The notes under the pieces are model-generated. The model had not been told where the DNA came from and did not search any database. It saw nothing but the letters and a program-made list of their open reading frames with translations. This document shows, piece after piece, positions 1-11,301 of a stretch of DNA of 64,000 nt; position 1 is the stretch's first letter, and each line of letters starts with the position of its first letter. Where the stretch lies: the NCBI GenBank assembly GCA_023376005.1, contig CM042152.1, positions 70,121,345 through 70,185,344 of the forward strand. Reading direction: 5' to 3'. Position numbers and translations under genes: made by a program. The stretch comes from Doryteuthis pealeii (lineage: Eukaryota > Mollusca > Cephalopoda > Myopsida > Loliginidae).

Positions 1-825
1 TTCTTCGAGTAGTGGCAAATATTAAACACACTTTATTTATGACCAAGTCTGATAAGGTTTATGTCGCACTGCACCGGTTTAGTGTTGGGGGGGGATAAAC
101 TAGACTAAACCAGACAGAGGAAGGGTCGGGGCTAGCAATTGTGAGTGTGTTGTATGTATTGTATGTATGTGTGTGAAATGGCCTAAGAAGAAAACCAGAA
201 TTAAAACAGTAAATCACTGACTAGTTGTGCTGTCTCTCCATATGTTTTCGTCGTCGTCTTTTTCTTCTTCTTCTTGTCCTTCCTTCTCTCTCTCTATCTC
301 TTTCGCGTCTTAAAACAAGCAGTGAGGTGTGACAGCAAGTTTAGTCTTTATTTGTTTTATTTCCTTTTGGTCATATTGCGTAACCAACAGAGACTTAGAA
401 AGGAGCAACACGTTAAAACAAAAAAAAAAAAACAAAAAAAAGATAAATGATATTTAGTCGTAATAATAATAATAATTTAAAAAAAACAGATTTACCAACA
501 ACAACCAAAACATACAAAAAAACAGAAAACAAAAACGGGTGTTTGTTTACTACAACAAGGGTCTCTATCTATATAATTCAGAAACATTAATTCAAAAACG
601 TTTATTTGTCGGTAGCTATGGATTTGTTTTTTTGTTGTTTTATTTCCTGATTACCAGCCATTGAAGATGTATATAAAAAATCTGGTCTTCCAAGAAGAAC
701 TCTGTCTGTGATGAAAATCAGTTATTTTTTCTACCCTCCCCCATAATTATCATCTACAAAATAATGCAAAGAAGAATGCTGCAGCCGTTGTATCGTACTG
801 AAGTGGTTGTTTTACCTTTTTCCAG
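1..825 (+). other. Intron, 3' part (upstream exons outside window)
   Basis: This is the end of an intron of the IA-2-like gene. It is AT-rich and holds short TTC, A-rich and AAT tracts but no coding or repeat family I recognise. It ends in a pyrimidine-rich tract and the AG at 824-825 that precedes the first exon in the window. Confidence 0.7.
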
Positions 826-880
826 GAGTGAAGAACCTGTGACGTCAAATATGGATATATCAACTGGGCATATAGTCCTG
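826..880 (+). CDS. PTPRN: IA-2/PTPRN-like exon 1 in window (juxtamembrane segment)
   Basis: Receptor-type PTP of the IA-2 family, an integral membrane protein of neuroendocrine dense-core secretory vesicles that acts in vesicle cargo and exocytosis control; its vertebrate members are catalytically impaired (family knowledge). The exon starts with one base completing a split codon, then reads SEEPVTSNMDISTGHIVL. The NMDISTGH core is the conserved lead-in to the cytoplasmic PTP domain of this family. It is bounded by a tttttccag acceptor and a GTAAGT donor at 881. It ends in phase 0, and the next exon continues directly with SYMEDHL, as in vertebrate IA-2. A second AG three bases downstream (827-828) could serve as acceptor, so the 5' edge is uncertain by 3 nt. 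The extracellular and transmembrane parts must lie upstream of the window. Confidence 0.88.
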
Positions 881-1584
881 GTAAGTAAATAAGATTTATT
901 TATCTATTTTTGTCGATCTGGGTGGGAGTTTGGGGCGTGGGGGACGGCGAATGGGTAATTCTTGACATTTGGGAATTCTTTATCAAAATCCAATTCTTTC
1001 ATGATTTTTAAAATCTTCCATGGGTATGAGGGTAAATGAATCTCTAACTAAAAACTTTGTTTACATTAGTCAAATATTATTTATTTGAATATATGACATT
1101 TTTCTCTTTTTAAATTTAGGGTTGGGTTACTTATTATTAAAATATTTTTTCCTTTTAAAAGGGGAAAAAATAATAATTAAATTATTGATCGACCTAAGTT
1201 TGTCAAGTTCATTTTTCCTCTGTGTTTTGTTTTTTGTTGTTGTTTTTTTTTTAATTTAATGCAAAATTTTTCTTCCAGATTTGATTTATATATTTTTATT
1301 TAAAAAATTGAACTTTAAAAAAATATTTAAAAAAAAAAAACACAGCAAATATAATTTTGATTATCTTGGTTTAAATTAATTCTTTGTAAAACTAAAAACC
1401 AACAAAAAATATTTCTTGATTTTATATACCTGGACTTCTAAGATCAGTATCACAGTAATGTGCACACATGCTTTTAGTTCTATCTAATTTTTTTTTGTCA
1501 GTCCCTAAGTTTTATATATTAAAAGAAAGCATGTGTGAACTAATTATACTAACATTAGTCTAGGTTAAAATCGCGGTAAGGTTA

Positions 1585-1740
1585 ACTTTTTTTAGACCTT
1601 AATTTTTCCGATGCTAGTATCATTGGGGAATGAGAAAATAGAAAGTTGATTTAAGAAATCAAATAGTTTATCAAAACTTTTACCAAAACTTTTCTCCTTC
1701 CCCAATGATACCTGCATCGGAAAAATAACGACTAAAAAAT
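1585..1740. repeat. Foldback palindrome 1
   Basis: Two arms of about 35 bp at 1601-1634 and 1694-1728 are inverted copies (TTTTTCCGATG...CATTGGGGA against TCCCCAATGATA...CATCGGAAAAA) around an AT-rich loop of about 60 bp. Weaker pairing extends outward. It looks like a small MITE-like foldback; there is no coding content. Confidence 0.75.
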
Positions 1741-1967
1741 CCGTCTTATGGAACTTTTAATCAGGACGATGTGTATGTTCTGGAGAGTATTAAAAAGAAA
1801 ACGGGAGGGAGACTCCAAGAGTAATCCGACAATACGTGCAAATATTCCGACTGGAAGTTTCTCTCCAGTTGTCATTAAGAGGAAAGGAATTTCCCTGCTG
1901 GTGTCTCCAAAGATAGTTGTAACAACACATGTTTTGTTTTTACTGGACATTCATTTATTTATTTGGT

Positions 1968-1968
<1 letters not shown>

Positions 1969-2013
<45 letters not shown>

Positions 2014-2024
2014 TATATATATAT
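1969..2024. repeat. (TA)n microsatellite
   Basis: Nearly pure TA dinucleotide with one slip. It lies 33 bp from the hammerhead-like motif at 2057-2117. Confidence 0.95.
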
Positions 2025-2056
2025 TTCAAAGAAAGAAAAACTTAACAAACTGTCAT

Positions 2057-2117
2057 CCCCTTATATTTTTATTTCGACCAGAAACTCAAAAAATGAGTCT
2101 AGCCTCATCAGACGGGT
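2057..2117 (-). ncRNA. Hammerhead-ribozyme-like motif (degenerate)
   Basis: On the minus strand, CTGATGA (2111-2105) is followed by an 11-bp stem II hairpin (2104-2094 with 2088-2076, TTTTT loop, two G-T wobbles and a small bulge). Then comes GAA (2075-2073), a stem III of ATA/TAT with an AAAA loop (2072-2063) and H17 = A (2062). Stem I pairs CCCGT (2116-2112) with AGGGG (2061-2057), four of five positions paired. All core bases of the CUGANGA...GAA...UH consensus are present. The stem I mismatch suggests decay. It sits between two TA-rich microsatellites. Confidence 0.5.
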
Positions 2118-2137
2118 TTTACTAATACAGGGAATCT

Positions 2138-2142
<5 letters not shown>

Positions 2143-2194
<52 letters not shown>

Positions 2195-2211
2195 TATGAT
2201 ATATATATATA

Positions 2212-2246
<35 letters not shown>

Positions 2247-2262
2247 TATAGTGTGTGTGTGT
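2143..2262. repeat. (TA)n(CA)n(TG)n compound microsatellite
   Basis: TA tract, CA tracts and a TG run. The CA and TG parts are mutually complementary and can fold back on each other. Confidence 0.9.
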
Positions 2263-2378
2263 GTGTGATACCGTCCTCCTGGGGTTTTTTTTTTCAAACA
2301 TATGTGGAACTTCGTTTGCCGCCTGTCTCTGATCAATATTGTCATAACAGGACAGGTGCTTCCTCTTCAAAAGAGTTC

Positions 2379-2381
<3 letters not shown>

Positions 2382-2444
<63 letters not shown>
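2382..2444. repeat. (CT)n microsatellite
   Basis: About 31 uninterrupted CT units. The open frames through it (Ser-Leu repeats) are artefacts of the repeat. Confidence 0.97.
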
Positions 2445-2447
<3 letters not shown>

Positions 2448-3284
2448 TTTTTTATTTTTTAAAGATAGTTTTTTTTTAATTGTGAATAGAAGAGAGGAGC
2501 TGGCCTCATCAATAACAGCTGTTAAAGCTACAAATCTATTTTTTTCCAATTCTCACATTACATGTGTGTTGTACTTTTTCATAGAAAATATTTCCACTGA
2601 TACTCACTATTTGGGCCGGTGCTAGGGTCTCATCGACCCCCACTCTACTACATACCAATTTTCATAACGTAGTATTCATATGAAATATATGAAACTTACC
2701 CTTACGAGACCCCCAATCAGGCTTTGGTCCCATCCGGTTAAGAGTTTTGGGGTATTATGCGCCAGGCTTGCTCACTGTTATTTATTCTTTGTTAGGCAAT
2801 TAATGCTGTTAATTTCATATGGGTTTTGTTTAGTTTCTTTGTTTAATGGCATATCAACCTTCGTGGGTTATTTAATACCACAGCCATCGTGGAACAGCTG
2901 TGGTACTATTCAAACCATAGCTGGGTGGATGAAGGGGTTCATACCTTTCCGAAAGGGTTGATATTTTCTGACCTCCCACCATGTCAGATGAACATAAAGT
3001 CCGATTATTATAGGGAGTCTCACACAAACCAAAGCTCATACAGTAACCAGTGTAAAAATTGCATGAATCCCTTCAGCATTCCTCTTTGGAGGTGCCTCAG
3101 GCACCGGCAATAAACCCAGCCCTGTTATTTTTTAGACGAGGGCACAGGTGTTGCCTGAAGAGATGGCTCCCTGTGATTCATGCTGATTTATGTATATCTT
3201 ATCAGTCCAGAGGCTGAAGCCATTGGATACAGGGCCTGAAGGGTATTAGTCTGAAAGTTACAAGGAATATCAACTAGTTGTACC

Positions 3285-3815
3285 TTTTTATGGCATGTCA
3301 ACCCTTGTTGGGTTATTTTATGCCAAAGACATTTTGTTTGAATCATTCTTGATGGATATTCAAAAAAATTTTTTTTTAAACACAATTTTTAAACTCTTTT
3401 TTTTTCTATTTAAACCATAGATAGGATCCTAACAGTGGATCTGGGAGTAATGGATGAAGTGGTGATCCACACTCCCCAGTGTTCCAGAATTGGAACTTCA
3501 CCAGTTTAATATCATACCCAGGGCACTAAAACCCTCGGTAACCACCTTCTAGCACATATATAATAAAAAGTGTTGGGGGTTGCCATAAGGGAAATAGAGT
3601 TTGGACAATCATATAGGTGCTAGGTCTTAATGTGACCAGCTGATTGATCAGTGACTGCCTCTCCAACCACCCATCTAGCCTAAGTAAGGGCCAAAGTGAA
3701 GTTTTGCATGTCAACCATCATGGGTTGCCATTCACAGCTAACAGGTGGCCCCATTGGGAGGATTTTACCTCTGAGGTGCAGTCAGCGTATTCTACTGCCC
3801 TAGTCAACAGGGCAA
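3285..3815 (-). repeat. Interspersed repeat family C copy
   Basis: Reverse-orientation copy of the repeat seen best at 35488-36070. It opens with GGCATGTCAACCCTTGTTGG and TTATTTTATGCC, contains the GAATTGGAACTTCACC block near 3490, and ends in the GGTGGCCCCATTGGGAGG and GTGCAGTCAG blocks near 3745-3785. No TIRs or tRNA-like boxes were identified, so its class is unknown. Confidence 0.75.
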
Positions 3816-3928
3816 AATTTTAGTTGGGGGGTCGATTTCCTTGTTGCAGTTTTCATGAATTTAATCATCTTGACATTTTAAGAAATGTTCATTTTCTCTG
3901 GATAATGAAAAAACAAAAACAAAGTTAG

Positions 3929-4222
3929 GTTAAGACAGTTCTAAGTGACAATTATCTCTAGACTGCAGGTTCAATCCTGGTCAAGGGCAGCAGTAATATA
4001 GAATAATAATTAACATAGCTTAATGCCTCTACCCCAGCTATGCTTAGCGGAATGAGAACAGGATACCCCCGTAGACTGAATAAAGGGTTAGGCTCAAAGT
4101 TCCGTGATGGCTCCCAATTACAACAAGAAATACCTGAAGAAGGCCAGGGCACATCGACCGAAACGTTGTACAGATAACAATGAAGATGAGGATAATAGTC
4201 CGGATGACGCAGATAATACTAA
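3929..4222 (+). repeat. Repeat family D copy (SINE-like, CTGAAGA...CGAAACG module)
   Basis: Contains a tRNA B-box-like GGTTCAATCCTGG near 3968, a conserved body, then CTGAAGA with AGGCC...GACC pairing, CGAAACGTTGTAC and a tail AACAATGAAGATGAGG. Other copies lie at 16520-17515 and, reversed, at 52205-52480. The CTGAAGA-hairpin-GAAA part resembles half of a hammerhead core, but no stem I could be formed. Confidence 0.7.
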
Positions 4223-4309
4223 AGATGATTTTATAATTTTATTTATCCTGATGAGGTTTCACCCTAAACTTTTTTTTTTTTACGGAGGGTTTTGTGTGCA
4301 ATGGTTATC

Positions 4310-4545
4310 ACAATAGGAAATGGACACAACTACATGAGTTCAACTGGATGAGGCTGGTTGCATTTCACATATTGCTAATACTTTTGGAAAGGTATGCATC
4401 CAACTATTCTCTCTCCAGCTATGAGTAAATTGTAGGACAGTTCTTTAAACAACTGGTTGAGAAGGAAAACTCTTTATAGAAACCTGTTAAAAATTGACCT
4501 TGTGTCACATACTGCCTGTGCGGAGGGGTTGGTAAATAGATACTT
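4310..4545 (+). repeat. SINE B copy (tRNA-head truncated)
   Basis: Matches family B from the AGGAAATGGAC block through the GAGTTCAA B-box remnant and CTCCAGCTATG to GCGGAGGGGTTGGTAAATA. The 5' A-box portion is missing. Confidence 0.75.
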
Positions 4546-4976
4546 ATTTCTTTGCATGGAGTACTGAGTACTATGACTATTCTTACTCAAGCTATGCCAC
4601 TGGAAAGAACTAAAGTAGATGGCAACCCAATATAAATCTGATGACGAAGTTAATGAAATGCTTTCCCTTTATGACTTTTGTTCCCACTGTCAAACCAGAT
4701 GGTTACTATTACACACATTATTATGTAAGTTTATAACACTTAATTCCTGCTTCTTTCTGAGAATTACAATTCATTTAGCCAGAATTTTATCAGGTCTCTC
4801 AATGTGCTACTGCTACTATGGAATCCAGTACTCAACGCACGAGCTTCGGTTTGTGCGCAGCCATTCATGAGCTTCGGTTTGTGCGTGGTTCCCCACGATA
4901 ATCATCCTTCTTTTTGACTGACGTGGTGGTATGTCAGTAAATATTTTACTACTACTACTACTAATAATAATAATAA

Positions 4977-5272
4977 TCTATTAATAATGGAGATTCACTT
5001 CCAGTTTTTGTCTGTAACAAAAATAACGTCACTGCTTACGTCACATTAACCAAAATCGTCATAACATAAATACACTCAAAATTTGAACATGCAACATTAG
5101 ACAGTCCTCATTGTTTTTTAAAACAAGTTTTAATAAATACATGACTGGTATTATATATCTATATATAGTTTGTTTTATTTTAATACATATTTAAAGTTTA
5201 CATTTCAAATTGTTTTATTTTTTAATCCTTTAATGAATTTGATGATTTTACTTACTTAGGGTACAAACTCAT
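4977..5272 (+). mobile_element. Non-autonomous Helitron, subfamily 2, 3'-truncated
   Basis: Starts TCTATTAATAATGGAGATTC after an A, the same 5' end as the copies at 40077 and 63187, and shares GTCTGTAAC and ACTGCTTACGTCAC. It loses similarity near TACAAACTC, before the 3' hairpin and CTAG. Confidence 0.65.
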
Positions 5273-6059
5273 AATAATGATAATAGTGATGATGGAAATA
5301 GTGTCACAAAAAGGCTTTGTATTAAACCTTTAAATTCTTAGTTCTTTCATAATTGAGCTCATAAAAGGGGGCGCAAAACATATTCAAATGTCATAGTAGA
5401 GAATCCTTGTGATGTTTTCATGAAAATAATGTGAATGTTAGTTATGCCATTGTAGCGTAATGTATCGTTGTCCCCTTTTTCCGGCACTAAAACGATAACT
5501 AACGCCGCCGCGGCGGTGTATATTGTATAGCGGGTCTCGTCCACGTGCCTCCAAATTCACAGTGCTAAAATGGTGTTGATAGAAATTATAACACGAGAAA
5601 TATGTAGTCACAACTGCTAGCCTTTATTTCCAGGATAGGTTCGTCTCATGTGCTGTATCGGAGAGGAGGAAAAGCAGAGAGAAAGAGAGAGAGAACTATA
5701 CTTCTAGATTACTGTGATCCCATAAGGGACCCAAGGTCAGGTCCGTACCCTACGACGTCCCAAATCGAAAAGAGACAGATCCCTTTCTTCGTTGTTCCAC
5801 GTCACCACCCGAAACTTCCGGTTGACACTCAATTCTCCATTCAGGGTCACGTTACGTTCAAACCATCGTTCATCCTGTTTTGGCTCATCACTATTTTTTA
5901 AATCTTTATCATCTCTTATTTCTTCTTCCTCCTTTTCTAATATAGTAGTTCTCGCTCACAAAAGCCAGGACCTTCCATTATCTCGTTACAATAATTGATG
6001 GGTGTACTATCAAACCTAACCATTGGCGATGGAAAAAAAACTGAATTTGATTAAAAAAA

Positions 6060-6160
6060 TTTGAATACCATCAAGGATCAATAGAAAAAAAACGTCTGCA
6101 GCATAAAATAATCCAACAAGGGTTGACATGCCGTAAAATCCAACCAACCAGCCAACCAAC
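6060..6160 (+). repeat. Family C tail fragment
   Basis: Short piece GCATAAAATAATCCAACAAG followed by GGTTGACATGCCGTAAAATC and CCAACCAACC repeats, the 3' tail of family C. Related tails occur at 24775-24835, 26470-26545 and 58420-58500. Confidence 0.65.
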
Positions 6161-6240
6161 AATGATTAGTATCAAGTCCTGAATCAATAAAGTTTACACA
6201 ATCTGAAATAGAAAATTATGTTATAATCAATGATGTTATA

Positions 6241-6360
6241 CTAGCAGGACCTGTGGATATACCACAGTACGATAATTTGATTATTACAAAGTTTTCATAT
6301 GTTTACTTAAGAGCTATTGCAAAATAGTTCAGTAGGTAAAATGTATAATAGTCTTCATTT
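6241..6360 (-). mobile_element. Helitron-like 3' end, subfamily 3
   Basis: On the minus strand the sequence ends TGTGGTATATCCACA (perfect 5-bp hairpin), then GGTCCTG, then CTAG followed by T. This is the Helitron 3' signature. The next about 110 bp share blocks such as TATGTTTACTTAAGAGCTAT with 38849-38960, which ends at the same CTAG. The 5' end was not located. Confidence 0.5.
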
Positions 6361-6555
6361 AACTCTCCCTCATCTTTTCATTATGTTCAATTTAAACCAT
6401 TAGCATTATCACTTCTTTGCACTCACCCCCTCCCTTTATCTTTCCCCTACTTCTTTCTTTCTATATTTTTTCTGTGTAGCATGTCCTTTTTCTTCCTTTC
6501 TTTGTTCATAATGAAATCAGAATGGTTCATTATTTAACTGAGCTGACAACACTCA

Positions 6556-6720
6556 CAAGAAATAAAAATTTGGCAATTAAGCAACACCAGATAATCTGGA
6601 TTTACATTTTTGCATTTCCTCTTGGGTGAGTTGGGCAGTCTCATTTTTAACTAGAGCATATTGCAAGATGATAACGGTTGTACAATTAAGGAACACAAGT
6701 ATTTATATATAGATATTATT
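6556..6720. repeat. Unclassified repeat, second copy at 33595
   Basis: Shares about 140 bp with 33595-33735, including AAGCAACACCAGATAATCT and TTTACATTTTTGCATT. No terminal structure was resolved. Confidence 0.6.
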
Positions 6721-7387
6721 AAACCAAAAAACAGTGAAAGTTAAAACAATATATAAGGGTGACAAGACTTTCGGACCAGCCTGTAGATTGATTTTATTTT
6801 GGTATTCATTTGTTTATTTTCAAAAAATTTAAAAAAGAAAATATTTTCACATATTTTAAAATTTTTGCTTGATGCAGTTTATCCATATTGAAGAATGTAA
6901 GTAATTGTTTTTGCATGGATCGGTCAGCAAGTGTACCTAGCTAGCTAGAACCGTATAACTGTATGACCAGTTTTGTCACACCCCGCCCCCAAACAAAACT
7001 TCCAGCTATATGCCAAGGTGTGGTGTATACCTCTGTAACCATCTTAATTGAATAAATCTGTTCTTTGCGGTGGGTGCAGAGATGTACCCACCATCAGATA
7101 ACCAGTTTATCCATATTGAATTATTGCTGTGATAATTGCAATATCACATCTATTTTGATTTCTTATTTTTTTATATTTTATCTTTATTTTTTTAACCTAA
7201 CCAATGAGTTTTGGAGGTGTATTAAATAAAACGCATTTTATTTCAAGTTGTCTGCTTTAGTGAGAGCCACCCACAGATTAAATCAAAACAGAAATATTGC
7301 CGGTGGTCAATGACCCACAATGACATTTCACTTAATGTGTTATGACTTTTCTTTAAACCCTACATTTTTACTTTATTCATTCCAATA

Positions 7388-8550
7388 GGTTAGTCTGCCG
7401 GTTCCGGTAAAATAGACAAACATGCTTTTCAAGCTTATTTTACCAGTCCTAGTAAAATATAGACCACAGGCTATTTTGCCAGCAAATATAGTTGAAATAT
7501 ATTTAAATATATTTCAAACTATCTAAAAGCTAAAAATGGTTATGAATTATACAGTAAATGGTTATAAATTATACAATAAATGGTTATAAATTATACAATA
7601 AATTTGAATTTACATTATCGTAACAACATTTTGATACAAAATATCAGACAGAAATTGTACTAGTAAAGCTTTTGATTGAAATTTAACAGTTATTTAAAAT
7701 GAATAGGCTAGTTTACCGGTTCTGGTAAAATAGACAAACATGCTTTTCAAGCTTATTTTAACAGTCCTAGTAAAATAGACCACAGGCTATTTTGCAAGCA
7801 AATATATTTTAAATATATTTAATAATAATAATAATGTAATTTATTGTGTACAGTGCTCAGGTGCACCACAACTCATCAAAGTCTCATGTCAAGTACACAG
7901 AATAATGTTGTGTCAGGAACATGAACAGTTCACAGTAGTAATATGCATGTATGTATGTGTGTGCATGTGTATGTGGAGAGTGGCATCAAGTATAGTGTTG
8001 GCGGACTACAGGAAGCATGGAGATTTCAAACTATCTAAAAGCTAAAAGATTAAAATGGTTGTTGAGAAACAATCTGGGATTATCTAAAAGGTAATTGCTT
8101 AAAAAGTCATTGTTGTGCAATTCTGTGATACAAACAAACTTTAAAACAATCTATCTAAAAACTAATTTCTTAAAATGGTACTTGACAAGAATTCATCTTG
8201 TTAGGGTTAAGGTTACAATTTTATGTTTTAACAATTGAAAATGCCTTTTTTCCACTTTGGAAAAAAAAATTCATGATAGCTAAATTTACCTTTTATCATT
8301 TCCCTAAAAAAAAATGTTAATTTTGAAAAATTCTCGTTTGATCACAAAGTCATTAATGGTATCTATATTTTTCATTTAGAAGAATTTTTTGTATCTTTAT
8401 CCTTTACAAAATATAAATGAATATAAATAAACTTTTGTGTTAAATCTGTCTTGTTATTTGCCTTCATAATAAAAAGAATATTTACAGGTCCGTTAGAATA
8501 AGCATGAAAGCAGGTTTGTTTATTTTACCGGAACCGGCAGAATAGCCTCT
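7388..8550. mobile_element. TIR DNA-transposon remnant, non-coding, with nested insertion
   Basis: The left end (TCTGCCGGTTCCGGTAAAAT from about 7394) and right end (reverse complement of the same block at about 8520-8542) form inverted repeats of about 40 bp. An internal direct copy of the left end starts near 7710. An unrelated block at 7821-8025 (ATTTATTGTGTACAGTGCTC...) interrupts it, and the AACTATCTAAAAGC sequence resumes on the far side. No transposase was seen. Confidence 0.65.
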
Positions 8551-9119
8551 TATTCATTCATTTATTTACTTTAGAAAAAAAATTATGCAAGAGAGTTAAA
8601 GTAATTTTTATGAAAGTAGCTGGATTTAGACCATAAGGGCTCGGGGCACTTGTTAAGGAGCCTTTCAACTTGTTTCAACATAGAAATCAAATTAAAATAC
8701 ATGAGAAATTCTTTAAAAATTGAAGTAAAATTAATTTATTAAAAGAAAAAAATATTTAAGTTAGGTTAAAAAAAAAAAATGTTTGATTTGATTTTTCTCA
8801 ATTATATTGACTGTAAGGATAACCTTTACTTCATTTTTCAGTTTGTATTATACGACAAAGTAATATAATTCTTTCCAGCTTGCAGAAAATTAACTTTTTT
8901 TTTTCGATAATAAAATTAGTTTTATAAAAGAAGTCTGGGTACTCTTCTGGTAGGAAACCCAGGGCAATGGCCCCCCCCTCTTTTCCACCCTTATAAATCC
9001 AACCCTGATTCAAACTGTGCAAATGCCATTTCAGTCAAATTTCTTTAGAGTAAATAATAAAGATGTTAAAAAAAGTATGAAAATCAAAACTAGTTTTTCT
9101 GCTGATGGATTTAAAGCTT

Positions 9120-10067
9120 CCACTGGAGGATTAACCTTCAGTTTGTAAAATCTGTACTACAAGGTCAGTCTAGCACAGATTTCTTTGACTCTCTCTCACC
9201 ATCTGTCCCTATCTGCCATCACTACTGGCAAGTCCTCTAGACGGCATCCAGTGTCCTCACGGATGTAAGTTTTTGCTGGTTGGTCAACTCCATGTGTAGG
9301 ATTCCTATAGGAAAACATATTTTATGGGTTAGTCCTTCCTTCTCCAGCAGTGCTCAGCATGCCTTGTTCACCTTTCTTGGGTGGTTTACAAGATGGGAAG
9401 TGAGTGGCCATACAACTGCTGTTTTGTAGACTGCTACTTCCAGGGTTTGTTCAAAACAGCACATAGGATCTTTGTGTAGTTCACATCTAGCTTTTTCTCC
9501 AAGTAGTGCAGCCATACAGTAGTACTGACATGGTTACAACTTGGAAGAATTCCCAATTTATTTTATCGGAGATATCTGATTTCCATATTCGATAACCTAC
9601 TGACAGCAGTCCCTATCTGTTTGATACGGCTTGTTCAGGCAAATAGTGCAGCCATACAGTAGTACTGACATGGTTACAACTTGGAAGAATTCCCAATTTA
9701 TTTTATCGGAGATATCTGATTTCCATATTCGATATAACCTACCGACAGCAGTCCATATCTGTTTGATACGGCTCGTTCAGGCAAATAGTGCAGCCATACA
9801 GTAGTACTGACATGGTTACAACTTGGAAGAATTCCCAATTTATTTTATCGGAGATATCTGATTTCCATATTCGATAACCTACCGACAGCAGTCCATATCT
9901 GTTTGATATGGCTCGTTCAGGCAAATAGTGCAGCCATACAGTAGTACTGACATGGTTACAACTTGGAAGAATTCCCAATTTATTTTATCGGAGATATCTG
10001 ATTTCCATATTCGATATAACCTACCGACAGCAGTCCATATCTGTTTGATATGGCTCGTTCAAGCAAA
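9120..10067 (-). mobile_element. Non-LTR retrotransposon fragment (family a), reverse strand
   Basis: Reverse-strand translation carries the motif SVLLYGCT preceded by a KSDISDKI-type stretch, as in 48903-49500 (LLYGCTTWTLTKHLE). This matches the C-terminal part of reverse transcriptases of non-LTR elements. The fragment is broken by frameshifts and part is amplified in tandem (9505-10067). It is antisense to the host gene. The LINE clade was not assigned. Confidence 0.75.
9505..10067. repeat. Four tandem copies of a ~141 bp LINE segment
   Basis: Units start at the AGTGCAGCCATACAGTAG block at 9505, 9645, 9787 and 9927, giving spacings of 140, 142 and 140 bp. Units are nearly identical; the main differences are a 2-bp indel (CGATAACC against CGATATAACC) and a few substitutions. 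The unit is internal to the LINE family a fragment. Confidence 0.95.
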
Positions 10068-10384
10068 TCCTCTTTGCAGCATTCGGAATTCCACTTTACT
10101 TCTTTCTTTGCTTACATTTCTTCCCCCACCCCCCAGAAGAAAGGAATTGGAACCAAGTGGTGCGTAAGGGACATGAAATGGACTTGTGATGACTGTACCT
10201 GTTTGAGTGAGCTTAGAAAAGATGTTAGGAGCATGAGAGGAGGAAATGCTCTTCCATATTCGCTACTTCAAATAGCTACATTAATTGTTTTCTAGAAATG
10301 AAGATGACTTATATATATATATTGAAAGGAAAAATAAAGGAAAGAAAATGCTGAATGGATAAAATAGATTCTATTTTATTTTAT

Positions 10385-10530
10385 TTTACTGACACGTGTT
10401 TCGGCCAGGAGTTTATCCCTGTACATATGTACTCTATCTATTATTATTTTAAATACAAAATAAAATAATAATAATAGAAAACTACAAAATCTTTTAGTAT
10501 ACAAGGAATAATGGCCTTCATCAGAGTAAA
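10385..10530 (-). ncRNA. Hammerhead-ribozyme-like fold with long stem II
   Basis: Minus strand: stem I TTTACT (10530-10525) pairs perfectly with AGTAAA (10390-10385). CTGATGA lies at 10524-10518. Stem II GGCCA (10516-10512) pairs with TGGCC (10407-10403) and continues after a short bulge as TTATTCC with GGGATAA. GAA is at 10402-10400, stem III is self-complementary ACACGTGT (10399-10392) and H17 is C (10391). One extra A (10517) sits between the core and stem II. The stem II insert of about 100 nt is unusual. A short, loop-free stem III is typical of hammerheads in Penelope-like elements and retrozymes, which often work as dimers (family knowledge). Confidence 0.62.
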
Positions 10531-11301
10531 TTCTTTGGTGTTTTAAATCAAAGCAGTTAAAATATGGAGAATTTCTGAAATGTTCGAAAAAAAAGAATTT
10601 ATATATATATATATGTGAAAATAAAATGGAAATTAATCCGACAGTATGAATAAGATATAATGAAAAAACAAACGATGTTTACAACTGAAATAGGCTCATC
10701 AGAAGAGAAAGTGTGCAAACCGTTTCGGGGCCCAATTCTCTTGACGGTTTAAAAAGCAACACTCGGCCCATCCTCAACTAATATGAGGACCCTATTGCAT
10801 TATAATGTATCAACCATAGTATCCAATTGTCACTTTTTAGTAGACATAGGTTGAGCCGGACACTAAAATATAATTACAATATTAAATTTTAACTAATAGA
10901 TTAGGAAAAAATTTATAAGATACTGAAATAGAACAGTGAAAAATGATAGATTAGTAATATTAAACAGCTAAAATATAATTAGAATTAATTTTTAACTGTT
11001 AAACTATTAATTAATAACAATACTGAAATGAGTATATATATATATATATATTCTGTTAAACTTGTCTGTGGCGTTTAACAGAACATGTCTAAAAGAAAAA
11101 ATGCTGCCGAAGTATACATATATATATATATATATATATTTATGAAAAGGGTGGTGACTTAACAGAGAAGACAAAAAATCAAGTGAGTCACAATTTTGAC
11201 TGTCAATAAAAATAATCAACTGAATAAGTCGTAATTATGAATGAATATAAAAGTGCTCAGTACGTTTGTAGAGCTGGTTTAGAAAACCAATATAGTCAGA
11301 G

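Noticed and set aside
4126..4165. Hammerhead candidate in family D
   Set aside because: CTGAAGA, a short GGCC-type stem and GAAAC are present, but no complementary stem I flanks a plausible UH site.
5500..5560. GC-rich patch as possible promoter or CpG island
   Set aside because: Only about 60 bp, with no ORF, exon or TATA context; the gene's promoter must lie upstream of the window.
10690..10730. CTGATGAGCC near CGAAACGG on the minus strand
   Set aside because: The elements are in the wrong order and no stem II or stem III can be drawn; not counted as a ribozyme.
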